Source of the DNA: CBDVBE01 sp964543525
GTDB taxonomy: Bacteria > Fibrobacterota > Chitinivibrionia > Chitinivibrionales > JANQEN01
Direction of reading: 5' to 3'
DNA length: 39,022 bases
Assembly (NCBI GenBank): GCA_964543525.1
Contig: CAZIYW010000042.1
Span: forward strand, 1-39,022
Shown here: in pieces, positions 27,185-35,733 of the stretch
Position numbering within the stretch: the first letter of the stretch is position 1
Layout: each line of letters begins with the position of its first letter
The notes under the pieces: generated by a model
The model's input: the letters and a program-made list of their open reading frames with translations, nothing else
Told to the model about the DNA's origin: nothing
The model's database searches: none
Translations under genes and position numbers: made by a program

Positions 27185-28252
27185 ATGATTATACGAAAAC
27201 ATACACGGCAAATAATTGTCCGCGGGGTACCCATCGGAGGCGGGGCCCCGGTAGTTATCCAGTCCATGACCAATACCCATACGACTGACTGGGAAGCCAC
27301 ACTTGCACAGATAGAGCGTCTTGCTGCTGCCGGATGCCGCATCGTGCGTTTGGCAATACCCGATACTGCGTCGGTAAAGGCCTTTAAGAAGATTCGCCGG
27401 CAGACAGAGATGCCGCTGGTTGCAGATATTCATTTTCAATATAAATATGCGGTTGCGGCAATTGAGGCCGGTGCCGATAAAGTACGCATCAACCCGGGTA
27501 ATATCGGTTCCGAGGAGCGGGTAAAGGTTGTGGTTGACGCGGCAAAACAGGCGAATATACCGATACGAATCGGAGTAAATTCCGGTTCCCTCGAAGAGCG
27601 CTTGCTTAAAAAATTCGGCGGCCCTACAGCGGAGGCTCTTGTTGAAAGTGCCCTCGATTATATTGTCATGATGGAGCGTTTCGGCTTTGAAGATTTTATT
27701 CTGTCAATTAAAGCGACTGATGTACTTACCACGGTGCAGGCATGCCGGCTTCTTGCGCGACAATGTGATTATCCGCAGCATATAGGCATAACCGAGTCCG
27801 GCACTGTTCGCAGCGGCTCAATTCGATCGAGTGTCGGTATCGGCGTTCTTCTTGCCGACGGTATCGGTGATACTATCCGTGTCTCACTGTCTGGTGATCC
27901 TGTGCAGGAAGTGTTTGTGGCAAAGGAGATCCTTAAATCCCTGAATCTTGCTGAGGGACCGGTTGTAATTGCCTGTCCTACCTGTGGAAGGACTGCTATT
28001 GATGTGGCGGCCCTTGCCGGAAAGGTTGAGGATATGGTTGCCGCGGTCAACCGGCCGATTAAGATTGCCGTAATGGGTTGCATTGTTAACGGCCCCGGCG
28101 AGGCGCGTGAAGCAGATGTCGGGATAACCGGTGGCAAAGGGATTGGCATCATATTCAAGCGTGGTAAGGAGATCAAGCGGGTGCCTGAGGAGGAACTCCT
28201 TGATACGTTGTGGACAACAATACAGGAAATTGTTGCTGAACCAACATCCTGA
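27185..28252 (+). CDS. ispG: 4-hydroxy-3-methylbut-2-enyl diphosphate synthase IspG
   Basis: The 355-residue enzyme of the MEP isoprenoid pathway converts methylerythritol cyclodiphosphate to HMBPP using a 4Fe-4S cluster. The barrel domain shows VVIQSMTNTHTTD and LVADIHFQYKYA, and the cluster ligands are all present: Cys 264 and Cys 267 in ACPTCGR, Cys 299 in GCIVNGPGE, and Glu 306. There is no long insertion, so it is the short bacterial type. The ATG has only a weak Shine-Dalgarno site. It is followed after 11 bases by the LPS-kinase gene, so both are probably on one transcript. Confidence 0.97.
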   Translation: MIIRKHTRQIIVRGVPIGGGAPVVIQSMTNTHTTDWEATLAQIERLAAAGCRIVRLAIPDTASVKAFKKIRRQTEMPLVADIHFQYKYAVAAIEAGADKVRINPGNIGSEERVKVVVDAAKQANIPIRIGVNSGSLEERLLKKFGGPTAEALVESALDYIVMMERFGFEDFILSIKATDVLTTVQACRLLARQCDYPQHIGITESGTVRSGSIRSSVGIGVLLADGIGDTIRVSLSGDPVQEVFVAKEILKSLNLAEGPVVIACPTCGRTAIDVAALAGKVEDMVAAVNRPIKIAVMGCIVNGPGEAREADVGITGGKGIGIIFKRGKEIKRVPEEELLDTLWTTIQEIVAEPTS

Positions 28253-28263
28253 GACCCCTATCT

Positions 28264-29100
28264 GTGGAAGTTATGCACGTAACTATCGATTCCCCATTGA
28301 GTTCATCTTATTTCGATTCTTTTACGTCTTTTACGATTGATGACTATACCGGTTACGGTGATCCTGCTTTTATTGCCTGTGTAAAAAAATACCGTGATAT
28401 TATCCTGAATGAAAACGCTCCGGGTGCAGTGATTCTGAAGAAAAAAGCAAATATCGTTTATACCGTTTCTTTCCCGGAAGAAACCGGGTTTCCTTTTCAG
28501 TCAATCGTGGTGAAAAAATGTCTCCCACGGAACGTCATCATGCGACTGTTACAGCCGTTGAAAAAAAGTAAAGCCCGCCGCTCCTTTGAAACGGCGCGAT
28601 ATCTGATTGAACATAACCTTGGAACACCACAGCCATTGGGATACCTGGAGAAAAGGAGAGGGAATTTGGTTCTGGCGAGTTATTTCGTTACGGAAAATGT
28701 TGAGCCCTGTTTAAAGATAAATCAGTATCTGTATTATCATTCTGATAATACAGAGGATATTAACTCTTTAATGCATGCGGTAGCGGAATATATCACACGA
28801 ATGCATGCTTCCGGTTTACGGCACCGGGATTGTAACCTGACTAATTTTTTATTGAGTCCCTCTGGTGAGGGTCAACGCCTGGTGATGATTGATCTGAACC
28901 GCGCCCGTATAAAAAGAAGATTGTCGGCTTTTACCCGGGTTAATGATATAGGAAGGTTGTACTGGAAGCAGTATCGGCCAGCCTTTTTTAAACTATTCTG
29001 TGAAAAAAACACTAATGTTGCCCGGTGGGAGTGGTTTTTTAATTTTTATTACTGGTGGCGGAAGAAACGACGGAAGATTAAAAGACAGATAAATAAATAA
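28264..29100 (+). CDS. Lipopolysaccharide (Kdo/WaaP-type) kinase family protein
   Basis: The 278-residue protein has a small eukaryotic-like kinase fold: a lysine strand SIVVKKC (about 80-86), the catalytic loop HASGLRHRDCNLTNFLL (Asp 189, Asn 194) and the metal aspartate in VMIDLNRAR (Asp 210). This is the pattern of WaaP/KdkA/InaA-like kinases that phosphorylate LPS core sugars on the cytoplasmic face. The strongly basic C-terminal tail (RRKKRRKIKRQ region) may bind membrane. Translation starts at GTG 28264 or ATG 28273; neither has a strong Shine-Dalgarno site. It lies 11 bases after ispG and converges with the methyltransferase. Confidence 0.85.
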   Translation: MEVMHVTIDSPLSSSYFDSFTSFTIDDYTGYGDPAFIACVKKYRDIILNENAPGAVILKKKANIVYTVSFPEETGFPFQSIVVKKCLPRNVIMRLLQPLKKSKARRSFETARYLIEHNLGTPQPLGYLEKRRGNLVLASYFVTENVEPCLKINQYLYYHSDNTEDINSLMHAVAEYITRMHASGLRHRDCNLTNFLLSPSGEGQRLVMIDLNRARIKRRLSAFTRVNDIGRLYWKQYRPAFFKLFCEKNTNVARWEWFFNFYYWWRKKRRKIKRQINK

Positions 29101-29156
29101 TGGTTTTTAACGAGCAGTTCATCGTGGGTGGAAAATTCGCCTTAAAGTCATTACCG

Positions 29157-29819
29157 TTATTTTATTTTTGCAAGCAATAAAAATTTCTGGGCATGAAGGA
29201 CCGGAAGCAGCGTTTTTTCAATAACCGGTTTGAACCCCACCTGTTGCAGCTCCTTATAAAAATCTTTTTTTTTCATCATAAGAATCTTATGGCCCTTATT
29301 ATTCAGCCTCTTCATGATTGAATGAAAAATCGTTGCATCGTAGTAAGTAAGGATTGCGTATTTTCTCGTAACCCGATGCAGTTCTTTCAGCATTGAGATG
29401 CGGTCCTCCTGAGAAAAAAGATGATGAAAAAAACGAATGGTAAAAACAATATCAATGCAGTTATCCCGGTAAGGTAGCTCTCTGATTGAGCCGTTGCAGA
29501 ATGTGTGACCACGGCCGGCAAATCGTTCACGGCACCGTGCAACCATCCGGGGGTGCAGGTCAAAGAAATGAATGTGGATATTGTAAGATTGTATAATATC
29601 AGTGAACCGACCGAAGCCGCAGGGTACATTAAGCATTGAGCCATTTTCAACATGCGCTTTGGCAAGCAGTGTTTTAATTATGGTATGTTCCAGAATATTA
29701 ACGATTTTCTGATCAAAATGGGCGTACCGTTTTTCTTCATACAGGCGGGTTGTTCCCGGTGGAGACAGAGGATTAGGGAGTTTTCCCCTTTTTTTTGTAT
29801 TGACTTTTTGGTCTGCCAT
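29157..29819 (-). CDS. Class I SAM-dependent methyltransferase
   Basis: The 220-residue protein has a Methyltransf_11-type core: motif I LNVPCGFGRFT near 64-74, an acidic residue after strand 2 (FFDLHPRM), motif IV region CIDIVFTIRFFHHL and a typical post-motif LKELHRVTRKYAIL. The first 25 residues are basic and probably disordered. The substrate cannot be told; neighbours with LPS and sugar functions make a lipid, sugar or quinone-type substrate possible. It converges with the LPS kinase gene across a 56-base gap without a clear terminator and diverges from the sigma-factor gene. Confidence 0.83.
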   Translation of the reverse strand: MADQKVNTKKRGKLPNPLSPPGTTRLYEEKRYAHFDQKIVNILEHTIIKTLLAKAHVENGSMLNVPCGFGRFTDIIQSYNIHIHFFDLHPRMVARCRERFAGRGHTFCNGSIRELPYRDNCIDIVFTIRFFHHLFSQEDRISMLKELHRVTRKYAILTYYDATIFHSIMKRLNNKGHKILMMKKKDFYKELQQVGFKPVIEKTLLPVLHAQKFLLLAKIK

Positions 29820-30065
29820 AAAATGTTTAAAACGTTTAATTATTTATCTGGAGGATCTACATTTTTTCCTTTAAAATATATGGTTTCTACTGCGATTGCT
29901 GCAAATAAAGGCATGAATTTCTTATAATAATTGAAGAAAATATGATTACTTTATTGATTTATGTAATTTGACGCATTTTTCATTTTATTTATAATAATTG
30001 TTTCAAAATAGAACCTTATTAATTATATTAGACAATTTGCGGTTCACTTTAACAGGAGTGGGTGA

Positions 30066-30923
30066 TTGAAAGCAATGATAACTAATTCATTCTTTGTTGA
30101 AGATGGCAACCTGGGACTCTATCTCAGGGACATTTCCCGCTACAAACCTCTTTCTACCCACGAAGAATATGACTTGGCGGTACGGATTAAAATGGGAGAT
30201 TCCGATGCCCTTAATAAGCTGGTGAAAGCGAACCTGCGATTTGTGGTGAGTGTTGCCAGAAATTATCAGAATCAGGGCATGTCACTGGTTGACCTTATTA
30301 ATGAGGGCAACCTTGGTCTTATCAAAGCGGCGAAACGGTTTGATGAGAAAAAGAATTTCAAATTTATCTCCTATGCGGTCTGGTGGATTCGGCAGGCAAT
30401 TCTCCAGGGTCTGGCGGATCATTCTCGTATTGTGAAAGTTCCCCTGAACCGGGTGGCAACAATTCATAAGGTGGGAAAAGCGCGGGTAAATCTCGAGCAG
30501 AAGTATCGTCGTCTTCCCAATACCAGGGAAGTTGCTGAGGAGCTTGGTATTACCGAGGATGATGTTACCAACTCGATGAAAATCGGCAGCAGTCACGCAT
30601 CGCTTGATGCGCCCCTGTCCGAAGGTATGACCGGTTCCCTGATGGATGTCATGCAGGATAATAAAAATGAGAAGGCCGATGACTTTGCCATGCGAATGTC
30701 ACAGAATCGGGTAATTAATAAACTCTTCAACGTACTGACTGATAGGGAAAAAGAGGTTGTCAGACTCTACTATGGTATTGATGAGGATGCCAATTATACC
30801 CTGACTGAGATAGGGTCGCGTATGAACATTACCCGCGAGCGGGTCCGGCAGATCAAGGATATTGCACTGAAGAAGCTGAAGCGCTCCAAAAAGATAAAAG
30901 ATCTCAAGTATAGTGTTGTGTGA
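30066..30923 (+). CDS. RpoD-type (group 1/2) sigma-70 factor without region 1.1
   Basis: The 285-residue sigma factor has region 1.2 (GLYLRDISRYKPLSTHEE), region 2 with ANLRFVVSVARNYQNQGM and FISYAVWWIRQAI, region 3, and region 4 with LTDREKEVVRLYYG and the recognition helix NITRERVRQIKDIALKKL. It lacks the acidic region 1.1 and the non-conserved insert of E. coli RpoD, as do short housekeeping factors of Bacteroidota and relatives, so it may be the principal sigma. I prefer TTG 30066 as start because AGGAG lies seven bases before it; the in-frame ATG at 30075 would be 16 bases away. A shared terminator follows. Confidence 0.92.
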   Translation: MKAMITNSFFVEDGNLGLYLRDISRYKPLSTHEEYDLAVRIKMGDSDALNKLVKANLRFVVSVARNYQNQGMSLVDLINEGNLGLIKAAKRFDEKKNFKFISYAVWWIRQAILQGLADHSRIVKVPLNRVATIHKVGKARVNLEQKYRRLPNTREVAEELGITEDDVTNSMKIGSSHASLDAPLSEGMTGSLMDVMQDNKNEKADDFAMRMSQNRVINKLFNVLTDREKEVVRLYYGIDEDANYTLTEIGSRMNITRERVRQIKDIALKKLKRSKKIKDLKYSVV

Positions 30924-30948
30924 CTATATATATCATTACCCGGATAAT

Positions 30949-30980
30949 AAAAGAGGCCTGAATACGTTCAGGCCTCTTTT
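30949..30980. terminator. Bidirectional terminator with perfect 14-bp stem
   Basis: The arms AAAAGAGGCCTGAA (30949-30962) and TTCAGGCCTCTTTT (30967-30980) are perfectly complementary around the loop TACG. The A and T ends supply a T-run for both directions, so one hairpin can end both the sigma-factor transcript (plus) and the DUF3157-like gene (minus). Confidence 0.9.
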
Positions 30981-31006
30981 CGTTGTATCGTACTAACATA
31001 ATACTC

Positions 31007-31606
31007 CTATTTTTCTCCGGCTTTTTTGGTAGTCTCCCTCTTCTCCTCCTTTTTTCCTTCGCAATCAAGCACTGCGAGGATACTGCCTTTGTCAAGAGTC
31101 ACCTGCACCGTGACGCTCCACCCTTTGCCTTTAGTAAAGCTCTCCGATGTGTCTTCCTCTTTCTCCACCCGACGGATGCAATCCAGAAGTTTATTGTAAT
31201 TTAATTTCTTATGCTTAATAGATGCTTTCAGCTTTGAGGTTGCATTGGTCAGTGCTTTGTTTCTCGCCTTTGCAGTCGCTTCCGACAACACCGGGTGTGA
31301 AGCTTTTCCTTTACCGGTAACCAATTTTACTGAGATATTATCGTTTGTTTTTTTCAATTCAGCCTTGTCTACAAAGCGCCAGGAATAATCGGGCGATAAC
31401 AGGATAACCCGATTGTCATGAAGCGTAATAAAGATGGGTTCCTCCACATCGGGACTGTTTTTATCAACAAAATCCCAGGAATTATCCTCATGCAGTACAT
31501 ATTCTATACCGTCATACTCCATGGTCATATCAGCGGCGGTACAAGGTGTAACGGAAACTACAGTAATGAAAAGAAATGCCGGAAAGAGGTAAGTTGATTT
31601 TTTCAT
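31007..31606 (-). CDS. Periplasmic DUF3157-like protein
   Basis: From the ATG at 31606 (AAGGA seven bases upstream) the protein has 199 residues; an in-frame codon 15 positions earlier lacks such support. It has a signal peptide (MKKSTYLFPAFLFITVVSV, cleavage near TAAD), then two short repeats with the same core, VLHEDNSWDFVDK and LLSPDYSWRFVDK, followed by a Lys-rich alpha/beta part and a charged end (EGKKEEKRETTKK). The repeats resemble the DUF3157 pattern of exported proteins of unknown function. It converges with the sigma factor on a shared terminator. Confidence 0.7.
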   Translation of the reverse strand: MKKSTYLFPAFLFITVVSVTPCTAADMTMEYDGIEYVLHEDNSWDFVDKNSPDVEEPIFITLHDNRVILLSPDYSWRFVDKAELKKTNDNISVKLVTGKGKASHPVLSEATAKARNKALTNATSKLKASIKHKKLNYNKLLDCIRRVEKEEDTSESFTKGKGWSVTVQVTLDKGSILAVLDCEGKKEEKRETTKKAGEK

Positions 31607-31809
31607 ACACCCATCCTTTCTTGTATAGAATCTTTTTCGAAAAAAACACATCCTTTATAAATATATTAGATGTCCCTTTCCCAATAAAAAAAAATTGAAA
31701 TTATAGAGGCTCATTCATTTTATATTGACGGTAAAATTGTTTAGGCTGCCGGAACTCCGTTTTCTATTTTAATTAATAGTCGGTATTACGGAAAAAGGAA
31801 AAAGAATTT

Positions 31810-32739
31810 ATGGAGAAACATGCACGTATTTTCGTGGCGGGACATCGTGGACTGGTGGGATCCGCTCTGGTAAGAAAACTTACCGGCCAGGGGTATGATT
31901 CGCTCATTCTCAGATCGCATGAGGAGCTCGATTTAACCGATCAGAAAGCTGTTGAAGAGTTTTTTGCCCGGGAACAACCTGAGTATGTATTTCTTGCTGC
32001 CGGGAAAGTCGGCGGCATTTATGCCAACAGTACCTATCCTGCGGAATTCGTATATACCAATCTGCAAATACAGAATAATGTTATCCACTCCTCGTGGAAA
32101 CAGGAGGTAAAGAAATTACTGTTTCTGGGATCGTCGTGTATCTATCCGAAGTTGGCACCTCAGCCCATGAAAGAGGAGATGCTTCTTTCAGGGTATCTTG
32201 AACCTACCAATGAACCCTATGCTGTTGCCAAGATTGCCGGTATTATCACCTGCCGGAGTTTTAACCGGCAATACGGGACTGATTTTATTTCCGTCATGCC
32301 GACTAATTTGTACGGGTCCGGTGATAACTATCATCCGGAAGATTCCCATGTCCTGCCTGCGCTGATTCGTAAATTTCATGATGCTAAAGAATATAACGCC
32401 GCACAGGTGGTGCTCTGGGGAACGGGCAAGGCTAAGCGGGAATTTCTCTACTCTGAGGATTGTGCCGATGCGTGCGTTTTTCTCATGAATACCTATTCTG
32501 GAGATGATATTGTGAATATCGGATCCGGTGAAGAAGTAGCGATTAAAGAACTCGCTGAGACCATAAAACGTGTCGTTGGTTTTACCGGTGAGATTGTATT
32601 TGATACTTCCAAACCTGACGGTACTCCCCGTAAATTACTTGACTGCACAAAAATTCATGCATTGGGATGGCGTCATTCCATTTCGCTGAATCAGGGTATT
32701 GCGCTCGCCTATGAAGATTTCCGCAGAAACGTGTCATAA
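31810..32739 (+). CDS. fcl: GDP-L-fucose synthase
   Basis: The 309-residue short-chain epimerase/reductase makes GDP-L-fucose from GDP-4-keto-6-deoxymannose with NADPH. It shows the nucleotide motif GHRGLVGSALV (11-21), AAGKVGGIYANS, the catalytic triad of Ser 108 (GSSCIYP), Tyr 137 and Lys 141 (PYAVAK), and the substrate region PTNLYGSGDNYHPEDSHVLPA. The partner GMD dehydratase is not in the window, but ManA at 33877-34989 would supply mannose-6-phosphate for the same GDP-mannose route. It ends ten bases from the convergent PPC-domain gene. Fucose would be used in surface polysaccharide or glycoprotein. Confidence 0.94.
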   Translation: MEKHARIFVAGHRGLVGSALVRKLTGQGYDSLILRSHEELDLTDQKAVEEFFAREQPEYVFLAAGKVGGIYANSTYPAEFVYTNLQIQNNVIHSSWKQEVKKLLFLGSSCIYPKLAPQPMKEEMLLSGYLEPTNEPYAVAKIAGIITCRSFNRQYGTDFISVMPTNLYGSGDNYHPEDSHVLPALIRKFHDAKEYNAAQVVLWGTGKAKREFLYSEDCADACVFLMNTYSGDDIVNIGSGEEVAIKELAETIKRVVGFTGEIVFDTSKPDGTPRKLLDCTKIHALGWRHSISLNQGIALAYEDFRRNVS

Positions 32740-32749
32740 GGATGGATAG

Positions 32750-33178
32750 TTACCGCTCACGCCATAACCGCAAACCGGTAGTATCATCATTTTCCCGTAT
32801 AAGTGTAGTATTATCAAAGGCTTGTATTATATATTCCGCGGCAAAGACTATAGTACCTTGCGCCATATGACCGCCAAATGCCTTTCCTTCTTCATCAGCA
32901 AAAGTGATGTGGGCATGTACCATCGGTTTTCCTTCATTGAGAGAGATATTGCCGATACAGCTGAGAATCTCCATGTGTCTCGGTGTCTCAGTGTAGTGGT
33001 ACTGCCTGTTCTGCTGGTCATAGTAGCCGAACCGGGCTTTCTGAACGGCGCCGATGACTTCAATTTTACCACAGGTAATGTTTTTCTGTTCACAGTAGGC
33101 AGTCAATTCGTCAAGCAGGTCTGAACCGTGGGCGCATCGTCCCATATACCACCTGCCGGGTTGCATTTCTGTTATCAT
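32750..33178 (-). CDS. PPC/DUF296-domain protein
   Basis: The 142-residue protein is a single PPC (plants and prokaryotes conserved, DUF296) domain, with VIGAVQKARFGYYD, the metal-site segment MVHAHITFADEEGKAFGGH and a final beta strand region. Bacterial members form trimers and bind a metal through the histidines; function is unclear, and DNA binding known from plant AT-hook relatives cannot be assumed. GGAG is nine bases before the ATG. It diverges from the receiver-domain gene and converges tightly with fcl. Confidence 0.88.
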   Translation of the reverse strand: MITEMQPGRWYMGRCAHGSDLLDELTAYCEQKNITCGKIEVIGAVQKARFGYYDQQNRQYHYTETPRHMEILSCIGNISLNEGKPMVHAHITFADEEGKAFGGHMAQGTIVFAAEYIIQAFDNTTLIRENDDTTGLRLWRER

Positions 33179-33252
33179 ACCGGAGAACTCCTTTTTTAAT
33201 AATAGTATGGATAGATTTTTCTTTTTGCGCTGGGAACGATTATTTTATACTG

Positions 33253-33270
33253 CTATGTATTGATATACAT
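33253..33270. promoter_or_regulatory. Candidate operator between divergent genes
   Basis: TATGTAT-TGAT-ATACATA is a perfect inverted repeat of seven-base arms, lying 75 bases upstream of the PPC gene and 149 upstream of the receiver gene. Its size and place suit a dimeric regulator, but it is AT-rich and may be chance. Confidence 0.3.
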
Positions 33271-33418
33271 AAATCCCCCCATCATGTGCAACACAAAACC
33301 GCGTGCGTTTTTTTGCAGCATGGATTTTTTAAAAATGTAAAATAAAGATTGAAATTTTATTGAAAATAAGATAATATTTAAAACTCATGAAAACATGATT
33401 GACTAGGGTAATTTCTCT

Positions 33419-33790
33419 ATGGGGAAAACTTTGGAGATTGTAGTTGTTGACGACAAGGTAATGATTACCGATCTGTTTGAGAGCTATATCAAGCTTTCAG
33501 GAACGGCGGCAAACGTTTACACCTTTAATGACTCCGGTAAAGCGCTGGACTTTATCAACAGCAATACCCACATTGATATTGTTATTACCGACTACAAGAT
33601 GCCTGGAGTAAACGGCCTTGAATTGCTTGAGGCCAGTCCGCAGGCGGCAACCCGCATTCTGATATCAGGATATGTTTCAGATATAGCGGAAGAAAAGCTG
33701 TCGGATCTGCATGCCCTGTTTTTCGAGAAGCCGGTACCCATGAAGCAGATCGGTAAAATTATCCAGGAAAGAAGTGAAGCTGATAACTGA
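33419..33790 (+). CDS. Stand-alone response-regulator receiver domain (CheY-like)
   Basis: The 123-residue protein is a receiver domain without an output domain. The acidic pocket (Asp 11, Asp 12), phospho-acceptor Asp 58 in TDYKMPG, Ser 83 in ILISGY and Lys 104 in FFEKPV are all present, so it can be phosphorylated. No histidine kinase gene lies nearby. The segment RILISGYVSD is common in receivers of phosphatase/diguanylate systems, but the partner cannot be told. It is a single-gene unit with its own terminator. Confidence 0.9.
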   Translation: MGKTLEIVVVDDKVMITDLFESYIKLSGTAANVYTFNDSGKALDFINSNTHIDIVITDYKMPGVNGLELLEASPQAATRILISGYVSDIAEEKLSDLHALFFEKPVPMKQIGKIIQERSEADN

Positions 33791-33815
33791 CAATCAATGC
33801 TATGGCAGACCGCCT

Positions 33816-33848
33816 AATGCCTTCCTTTTCAGGGAGGCCATTTTTTTG
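33816..33848 (+). terminator. Terminator after the receiver-domain gene
   Basis: GCCTTCC and GGGAGGC arms (one T-G pair) around TTTTCA, extended by AATG/CATT, are followed by seven T. It lies 26 bases after the stop codon and 28 bases before the end of convergent manA. Confidence 0.8.
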
Positions 33849-33876
33849 TTTGGTTGGTTGATTGACTTTTAAAAAG

Positions 33877-34989
33877 TTACATAAGGGGAAGCAAATCGTT
33901 ATGTGATGGGTGCCCACCCAGCGCTTGTATTGTTGCGTCGGTAGCTCCCGATTTCCTGAGGTAGTCTATAACCTCTGAGCGTAAGTCCGGAACTGTTGTC
34001 AATAAAAATCCGGTGTGTTCCCGGGCAATTATCCGAATCGGGTCGGTAAAACAGGCTGCGGGGATAAGTACCGTTTGTCCCTGTGAAAAGGAGGCTGTAT
34101 CATTGGCCGCTGAACAGGAAAATGTGCCGTTGAGAACAGAAATGACCGCAAAGGAATTTTTTTCTGGCAGAATAACAGCGGCATTCGGCTCGAGGGTATA
34201 TTCTTCAAGAGCAAAATAGCGACAGACAGCTCTGAAGGTGTGGGAAACACCGCCACTATTTTCTGCAATAACCGGTGTAATTTTATGCTGTGTATGATAT
34301 GAAGTGTCAAGTACATGCAGCGCCTCATTAATATGTAACTCTCGTGGTGTGCCACTACTGTCAACACGCCCCCAATCATACAGACGAAAGGTAGTATCCG
34401 ATGTTTCCTGTACTTCAAACAGCAGGGTGCCGCCGAGAATCGCATGAACAGTACCTGCCGGGATGAATAGTACGTCACCTTTGGTAATGGGTGTCCGGTT
34501 GAGTAAGGAGCCAAGTGAATTGTCCTCGATACAATGTATAATGTCGGCTTTTGTAACACCGTTTTTGAAGCCAATAATAATCTCTGCCGGTGGTTTTGCA
34601 TCGACCACATACCAGCACTCCGTTTTGCCGAAATCTCCCCAGCCGTGGGTACAAGCCTGGGTGTCATCAGGATGAACCTGCACGGATAAATTTTTTTGTG
34701 CATCGATAAATTTAAAGAGAAGAGGAAAGAACGGTGTCGACAGGATTGCACCTGCCAGTTCGTTGGGATAGTGCTTAAACAGGCGTTGCAGAGAAAACGT
34801 GTCAAATCCGGGCGTTATGCACTGCGAAGCATCGGAACCATAACCGGATAATTCCCATGATTCTCCGACAGGACTGTTTTCCGGGATATCTTTTGAAAGT
34901 ACTTTTTTTAAGTTCTGCCCACCCCATAATTTTGTCTTGTAAAGAGGGGTGAATGTAAGAGGTTTAAAACTGATAGTTGAAGGTGTCAT
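33877..34989 (-). CDS. manA: Mannose-6-phosphate isomerase, class I
   Basis: The 370-residue zinc enzyme interconverts fructose-6-phosphate and mannose-6-phosphate. The cupin metal ligands are visible: Gln 104 and His 106 in SVQVHPDD, Glu 124 in KTECWYVV and His 182 in PAGTVHAI; LWGG and GESWELSGY are typical of the bacterial form. Its start overlaps the stop of the STAS-domain gene as ATGA, so it is translationally coupled to that upstream gene. It supports the GDP-mannose/GDP-fucose route indicated by fcl 1.1 kb away. Confidence 0.95.
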   Translation of the reverse strand: MTPSTISFKPLTFTPLYKTKLWGGQNLKKVLSKDIPENSPVGESWELSGYGSDASQCITPGFDTFSLQRLFKHYPNELAGAILSTPFFPLLFKFIDAQKNLSVQVHPDDTQACTHGWGDFGKTECWYVVDAKPPAEIIIGFKNGVTKADIIHCIEDNSLGSLLNRTPITKGDVLFIPAGTVHAILGGTLLFEVQETSDTTFRLYDWGRVDSSGTPRELHINEALHVLDTSYHTQHKITPVIAENSGGVSHTFRAVCRYFALEEYTLEPNAAVILPEKNSFAVISVLNGTFSCSAANDTASFSQGQTVLIPAACFTDPIRIIAREHTGFLLTTVPDLRSEVIDYLRKSGATDATIQALGGHPSHNDLLPLM

Positions 34990-35339
34990 TGTTCCTTTGC
35001 TAAAACCTGTGCCTCGAATTTTTCATATGAATCATAAAGATAACCGTCGAACACTATATCAAATTTCAGTGTTTCAAAAATAAAATTGACATATTCATTA
35101 GATGAGATGAGATAAATTGCACCACCTGCTTTTTTAACTTTGTTAAGGTTATACACAAGCGCACCGACACCGCCGCTGCAGATAAAGGTAACCTCGTCAA
35201 GATTAAATACAATATGGTAAAAACCCTCTTCAACGATGGCGTTGATTTTCTGATCAAGAACACGAGCGCTCTCCCAATCTATTTTACCTGAAAGTTTTAC
35301 AATCTTGAACTTGCCGGTTTGGGTAATTGATGATTCCAA
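34986..35339 (-). CDS. STAS-domain anti-sigma-factor antagonist-like protein
   Basis: The 117-residue protein is a single STAS domain. The conserved serine that a cognate kinase would phosphorylate is in FICSGGVGALV (about 55), after the hydrophobic strand IVFNLDEVTF. It starts with TTG at 35339, supported by AAGGAT eight bases upstream. Such proteins act in partner-switching control of sigma factors or other outputs; no RsbW-like kinase or PP2C phosphatase is in the window. The four-base overlap with manA is unusual for this kind of regulator and may only reflect co-transcription. Confidence 0.88.
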   Translation of the reverse strand: MESSITQTGKFKIVKLSGKIDWESARVLDQKINAIVEEGFYHIVFNLDEVTFICSGGVGALVYNLNKVKKAGGAIYLISSNEYVNFIFETLKFDIVFDGYLYDSYEKFEAQVLAKEQ

Positions 35340-35405
35340 AGTATTGTATCCTTTCCAGAGGTTGAAAAGAAAATGTACAGTGTAAAAAAATTGACTAATA
35401 ATAAG

Positions 35406-35585
35406 TTACGGTACATCTTCAAAGTCGGCATCTTCAATTACCTCTCCCTGAGTGTTGTACCGCTTAATTGGTTCATCTCCTTCTCTTTTGCCACGCGAAT
35501 TCTTAATCCGATTTCCCTTTGAAAAAAAAGACCATATCAATCTGAAAGCAAGATAAAACAGTAATATTTTTACCAGAAATCCCAT
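35406..35585 (-). CDS. 59-residue membrane-anchored protein with acidic tail
   Basis: The ATG at 35585 opens a 59-codon frame with one N-terminal membrane helix (MGFLVKILLFYLAFRLIWSF), a basic linker (KGNRIKNSRGKR) and the end GEVIEDADFEDVP. Short proteins with one helix and an EDADFEE-like end occur widely next to metabolic genes, and their function is not known. It lies 66 bases upstream of the STAS gene on the same strand and may share its transcript. There is no clear Shine-Dalgarno site. Confidence 0.6.
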   Translation of the reverse strand: MGFLVKILLFYLAFRLIWSFFSKGNRIKNSRGKREGDEPIKRYNTQGEVIEDADFEDVP

Positions 35586-35733
35586 GGCACATTAATATTT
35601 TAAAATGTAAAAGGGTTATTGTCAATACTATTCATTAAATTACATGCGTACTTTCCGATACGTAGAGGTATGGTATAAAATAATTAACTTGCTGTTTAAA
35701 AGGATGAAGATTATTAAAGTATTTCCTTAAAAA

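Noticed and set aside
29922..30000. Direct repeat TTATAATAATTG at 29922-29933 and 29989-30000 upstream of the sigma gene
   Set aside because: The region is strongly AT-rich, so a repeat of this sort is expected by chance; no inverted symmetry.
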